Positions 60,968 through 64,000 of a DNA stretch of 64,000 nt are shown piece after piece; position 1 is the first letter of the stretch; each line of letters begins with the position of its first letter. This DNA is from Acidobacteriota bacterium (GTDB lineage: Bacteria; Acidobacteriota; Vicinamibacteria; Vicinamibacterales; UBA2999). Under the pieces are notes generated by a model. That model made no database searches and was not told the DNA's origin. It was given only the letters and a program-made list of their open reading frames with translations. Both the position numbers and the translations under genes were made by a program. The stretch is from the NCBI GenBank assembly GCA_963169195.1, contig CAUJDN010000041.1, positions 34,092 to 98,091 on the forward strand. Direction: 5' to 3'.

Positions 60968-62731
60968 TTAGTGGCTCTCGGGGCCCAGCCGCCGGCCGAG
61001 CTCCAGCTTCCGCTGGAGCAGCGCGAGCAGATCCTCACCCCGTTCGCCGCGTTCCTGCAGGCGGTCGATCTCGCGCTGCACCGCGGCCAGCTGGCGCTCG
61101 TGCTTCAAGCGCTTCAGGGATCTCACGGACGACTCCGCATTCAGGACCGGCGCGGAGGCTTCCGAGGCGATGGCCGCGAGCCGTTGGGCCTCCTCCATAC
61201 TTAGACGCTCCATGAGGATGTTTGGGGCCTCGGCCGGGTCCGCCACCGAGAGCCCGCGGGCCATGCGCAGCAGCCCGGACGAGCTAAGTCCTTCCAGGTC
61301 ATCGTCTTCCAGTGTGCGAATCCACGGGAGCACCTCGGCCGGCTGGTGGATGAGCCCCCACAGCAGGCCGCGCTCGGCCCCGCGAAGCTGGCCGGACAGC
61401 GTCGGCACCCGGGCCGCGGGCAGCTCGGTCTTGCGGGCCGCCGCCGCCTTCCTGATCTCGGCCCGGACCACCTCTTCGGTGACCCTGGCCTTGTGCGCGA
61501 GGCGGTCGGCGAACTGGTCCCGCGCGGCCGGATCCGGAATGCGGGCCGCCACGCCGAGCATCGTGCGCAGGAATTCACGCCGCGGCTCGTCACGGCTCAG
61601 GTCGTGGCCGGCTGCGGCGCGCTCCAGCAGGTAGTCGAGGTAAGGCTTCGACTGGCGGAGCTGCTGGACGAAGCCCTCGCGGCCGCGCTTCTGGAGGAAG
61701 GTGTCCGGATCCTCGCCCGCCGGCAGCTGGACCACGTTGACGTCGAAGCCTTCCGAGACCAGCAGCTCCGAGCTGCGCTCGGCCGCCGTTTGGCCCGCGC
61801 TGTCGGGGTCGTAGCAGAGGACAGCCTTGGGCGCGAACCGCCGCAGCTGCTGGGCCTGCCCCTGCGTGAGGGCGGTCCCGCAGGTGGCCACCACCGGGAG
61901 GCCACCCGCCTGGAAGACCTGCGCGAAGTCGAAGTAGCCCTCGACGATGATGGTGAAGCCGGCCTTGCGGATGTCGGCCTTCGTAAGGTTGAGGCCGTAC
62001 AGCGTGCGCCCCTTGGTGTAGATGGGCGTCTCGGGCGAGTTGAGGTACTTGGGGATCTGGTCCTTCTCCATGGCGCGGCCGCCGAACGCCACCACCGATC
62101 CGCTGTCCCTCGCGATCGGCACCATCAGCCGGTTCCTGAACCGGTCCACCTCGCTCCCATCGTCACGGCGGCTGACGAGGCCGCTGGCGAGCACGAGGCC
62201 CGGCGCGAAGCCCGCCTTCAGGAGTCGCTGCCGAAGGACGTCCCGGCCGGGCGGAGCGTAGCCGAGCTGCAGCCGCTCCACCGTCTGATCGGAAAGGCCG
62301 CGGTCCTTCGCGAGGTACTCGCGGATGCGCGCCGCCTGGGGCAGCGCGAGCTGCTCGCGGAAGTACGCCGTCGCCACTTCGTGAATCTTCAGCAGCGACT
62401 CGCGCTCGGCGGCGCTGTCGCGCGCATCGCCCGACTCCATCTCGGGCACCGGGATGCCGAAGCGCTGCGCGAGGTGCCGCACGGCGTCCTGGAAGCCGAG
62501 CTGCTCCTGCAGCTCGATGAACTTGAACACGTCGCCGCCGACGCCGCAGCCGAAGCAGTGGAAGAACCCCCGATCGCGGTTGACGTTGAACGACGGCGTC
62601 TTCTCGCCGTGGAAGGGGCAGAGGCCCTTGTAGCTGGTCCCGGCCTTCCGGAGCGACACGTAGTCCGAGATGACCGTCACGATGTCGGCGGCCGACCGGA
62701 CCTCGTCGATGAAGGGCTGGGGAAACTTCAC
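60968..62731 (-). CDS. dnaG: DNA primase DnaG
   Basis: The 587-residue primase has the CHC2 zinc finger (CPFHGEKTPSFNVNRDRGFF then HCFGCGVGGD; Cys38, His41, Cys59, Cys62), an RNA polymerase domain with a TOPRIM fold (TIIVEGYFDFAQVFQAGG, AVLCYDPDSAGQTAAER) and a shorter C-terminal DnaB-interacting region. It makes RNA primers for replication. GTG is the start. It heads the pair with rpoD. A secreted protein gene starts divergently about 100 bases upstream. Confidence 0.96.
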   Translation of the reverse strand: MKFPQPFIDEVRSAADIVTVISDYVSLRKAGTSYKGLCPFHGEKTPSFNVNRDRGFFHCFGCGVGGDVFKFIELQEQLGFQDAVRHLAQRFGIPVPEMESGDARDSAAERESLLKIHEVATAYFREQLALPQAARIREYLAKDRGLSDQTVERLQLGYAPPGRDVLRQRLLKAGFAPGLVLASGLVSRRDDGSEVDRFRNRLMVPIARDSGSVVAFGGRAMEKDQIPKYLNSPETPIYTKGRTLYGLNLTKADIRKAGFTIIVEGYFDFAQVFQAGGLPVVATCGTALTQGQAQQLRRFAPKAVLCYDPDSAGQTAAERSSELLVSEGFDVNVVQLPAGEDPDTFLQKRGREGFVQQLRQSKPYLDYLLERAAAGHDLSRDEPRREFLRTMLGVAARIPDPAARDQFADRLAHKARVTEEVVRAEIRKAAAARKTELPAARVPTLSGQLRGAERGLLWGLIHQPAEVLPWIRTLEDDDLEGLSSSGLLRMARGLSVADPAEAPNILMERLSMEEAQRLAAIASEASAPVLNAESSVRSLKRLKHERQLAAVQREIDRLQERGERGEDLLALLQRKLELGRRLGPESH

Positions 62732-62798
62732 GGGCGGATCACCCGATCATACGCCGCCCTCTCGCCGGCCCCTGCCGACCCGACGTGCGCCCACCGTG

Positions 62799-62804
62799 TA
62801 TAGT
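62799..62804 (+). promoter_or_regulatory. -10 element TATAGT
   Basis: TATAGT lies 29 bases before the ATG at 62833, in the spacer between divergent dnaG and the secreted protein gene, with GGAGG as ribosome site between them. No good -35 hexamer is seen. Confidence 0.4.
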
Positions 62805-62832
62805 CGGTCGAGCTTCCCTGGAGGACTCTGCG

Positions 62833-63762
62833 ATGCATCGTTACACTCCGTCGGCGATTGCTCGGATCGTGCTCGCGGGACTTTGCGTCGTGTGGCCATC
62901 CGCGGCCAGCCCCGCACGGGCCGCGGATATCGCCTTCGCCTACCTGATCCACAACGGATGGCCGTCCCTGGTGGCCAGCCAGTACGTCCGCACCGATCAC
63001 CAGCTGACCAGCTGGTCGGCCACTGGCGCCCTGCACCCCATCGTCAGCGGCCAGAAAGGCCCCGTCCAGGGGACGGCCCTCATGACCGGCTGGAGTCAAT
63101 CGGTCGCGGATCCGTACTTCGCGTCGATGGGGCCGTTGTCGGTCCTCATTACCCTCGACTTCGGCGGATTCCGGGCCCACCTCGGGATGTTCGACACGCC
63201 GTCAGGTCCGCAGACCACCATTGGTGTCGTTCACGATACGGGGCTGCCCGATCCGGCACTGTCGGGCGTCTGGGCCATTGGCAACGGCGCGGGGATTGCC
63301 GGCGGCACGGCCAGCGACCTGATGGTCTTCGGGGTCGTGCACGTCGGGACGCCGCAGTACCAGGGCATCGTACCCTTGCCCATCGCGCCCTACTTCCCCG
63401 GGCCCCCGGGGCCGCCGCCGGCCACGGATCCGGAGCCGCTCACGACCTATGTGCAGCCCTCGGGCCACCGCGTCGGCTCGTTCTACGGCACGGCCCAGGG
63501 GCCCCTGCGCACACGCACGCGCTGGGACGACAGCACGAACGGTCAGGTCAACGGGAGCTCGATGCTCGTGATGCACTACGGCGGCAGCGACTACGTGATC
63601 CTGGCGTGCACGAAACTGGCGACGGATTCGTACGACGACGACGGGTCGCTGGGCCGGTGTTCGCTCTCGGGTACCGGTCCCACGCTGTCCCGCCTCACCG
63701 GCCTGCTCGGCGGGGTCACCGGCTGGTGGAACCTCCAGTTGCAGCCGTTCATCGCGCCGTGA
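62833..63762 (+). CDS. Secreted protein of unknown function
   Basis: The 309-residue product has an N-terminal signal peptide (ARIVLAGLCVVWPSAASPAR) and a mature domain rich in Gly, Thr, Ser and aromatic residues (ADIAFAYLIHNGWPSLVASQ, TLDFGGFRAHLGMFDTPSGP, SDLMVFGVVHVGTPQYQGIV). A Pro-rich linker (PGPPGPPPATDPEP) splits it, and the second half continues SMLVMHYGGSDYVILACTKL. The spacing suggests a beta-sandwich or lectin-like fold. I do not recognise a family. GGAGG precedes the ATG. It has no operon partner. Confidence 0.7.
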   Translation: MHRYTPSAIARIVLAGLCVVWPSAASPARAADIAFAYLIHNGWPSLVASQYVRTDHQLTSWSATGALHPIVSGQKGPVQGTALMTGWSQSVADPYFASMGPLSVLITLDFGGFRAHLGMFDTPSGPQTTIGVVHDTGLPDPALSGVWAIGNGAGIAGGTASDLMVFGVVHVGTPQYQGIVPLPIAPYFPGPPGPPPATDPEPLTTYVQPSGHRVGSFYGTAQGPLRTRTRWDDSTNGQVNGSSMLVMHYGGSDYVILACTKLATDSYDDDGSLGRCSLSGTGPTLSRLTGLLGGVTGWWNLQLQPFIAP

Positions 63763-64000
63763 CACGCCACGGGCGACGGCCGCGTCGCGCGGGGGGCGAT
63801 GCCCATCACGAGTCGGCCTTAGTTTCGAAACGCCGATCCTGAGTCCACGAGCCCCGCACCGCGAGTACTGCACCCAAAGCCGATGTTTTGGGTCCATTAC
63901 CAAAGCTACTTTGCCAAGTTGGCCCTTTCTGGGGCAGGATCATCAGCACCGATATGGGTCGACACGCTACTTTGGCCTTGAAAAGAACGGTTTCGCCAGC
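63763..64000. other. Right-edge region with paired direct repeats, possible mobile-element end
   Basis: GC content falls in the last 180 bases. A two-block motif occurs twice: TGGGTC (63889-63894) with GCTACTTTG at 63905-63913, and TGGGTC (63955-63960) with GCTACTTTG at 63966-63974. An ACCCAAA/TTTGGGT palindrome lies at 63872-63893. Repeated short blocks near an end resemble IS21-family termini, but no transposase is in view. A minus-strand frame open from 64000 to about 63806 (ending KADS) is too short to call. Confidence 0.4.

Noticed and set aside
63806..64000. Open minus-strand frame at the right edge
   Set aside because: Only 65 codons, no start in view and no recognised motif; it may be chance.

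Overview
The window is GC-rich bacterial chromosome (roughly 68-70 % G+C by eye). I see no phage, plasmid, CRISPR or rRNA features. The gene content suggests a soil-type Acidobacteriota, plausibly class Vicinamibacteria. The basis is very high GC, many secreted hydrolases, a complete mraZ-to-ftsZ cluster with meso-DAP-type murE, a fused 2-oxo-acid dehydrogenase E1, and many intergenic palindromes and low-complexity repeats. The assignment is inference, because there is no rRNA here.

Region 1 (1-12.5 kb) is miscellaneous metabolism. It holds a DUF2784 membrane domain read in frame into a zinc alcohol dehydrogenase, a secreted flavin-fold protein, small membrane proteins, an NQO-like quinone reductase, a decayed membrane-protein gene, a lipoprotein penicillin-acylase-type hydrolase, and a divergent pair of PLP C-S lyase and Lrp/AsnC regulator. 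A Ca2+/Na+ antiporter and small stand-alone families (SnoaL-like, DUF1697, DUF1801, DinB) complete it.

Region 2 (12.5-31.2 kb) holds a CocE/NonD hydrolase, a class-A-beta-lactamase-fold protein, an M19 dipeptidase homologue lacking canonical metal ligands, an ABC-2 exporter, an SGNH lipoprotein and a beta-propeller-like protein. It continues with fused E1 alpha/beta, a cupin, LemA plus HtpX, a rhomboid, an Fsr-like MFS pump overlapping murJ, a YqeY protein, a GNAT protein and a secreted STN-like protein.

Region 3 (31.2-37.8 kb, minus strand) is a tightly packed glycan operon of seven genes. In transcription order these are GT4, GT2 with a membrane tail, DPM1-like GT2, GT2, an SDR epimerase, a DegT aminotransferase and a second SDR epimerase. 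It probably makes and transfers an amino- or deoxy-sugar onto a lipid carrier or surface polysaccharide.

Region 4 (37.9-54.4 kb, plus strand) is the division and cell wall cluster: mraZ, rsmH, ftsL, ftsI (with a PASTA domain), murE, murF, mraY, murD, ftsW, murG, murC, ftsQ, ftsA, ftsZ. A sigma70-like promoter and a three-repeat MraZ box precede mraZ. Genes overlap or abut throughout except for a 272-bp structured gap between murD and ftsW. murB and ddl are not in the cluster.

Region 5 (54.5-62.7 kb) holds a B12-type radical SAM protein, a small SpoVG-resembling protein, pgeF, an RNase HI-like protein with a zinc-ribbon coiled-coil partner, a CAU-anticodon tRNA with its terminator, rpoD and dnaG. 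The last kilobase holds a secreted protein of unknown function. Lower-GC sequence at the right edge carries direct repeats that look like the end of a mobile element.

The most distinctive non-coding theme is the set of intergenic palindromes and repeats. Several lie exactly on gene ends and supply stop codons or leaders.
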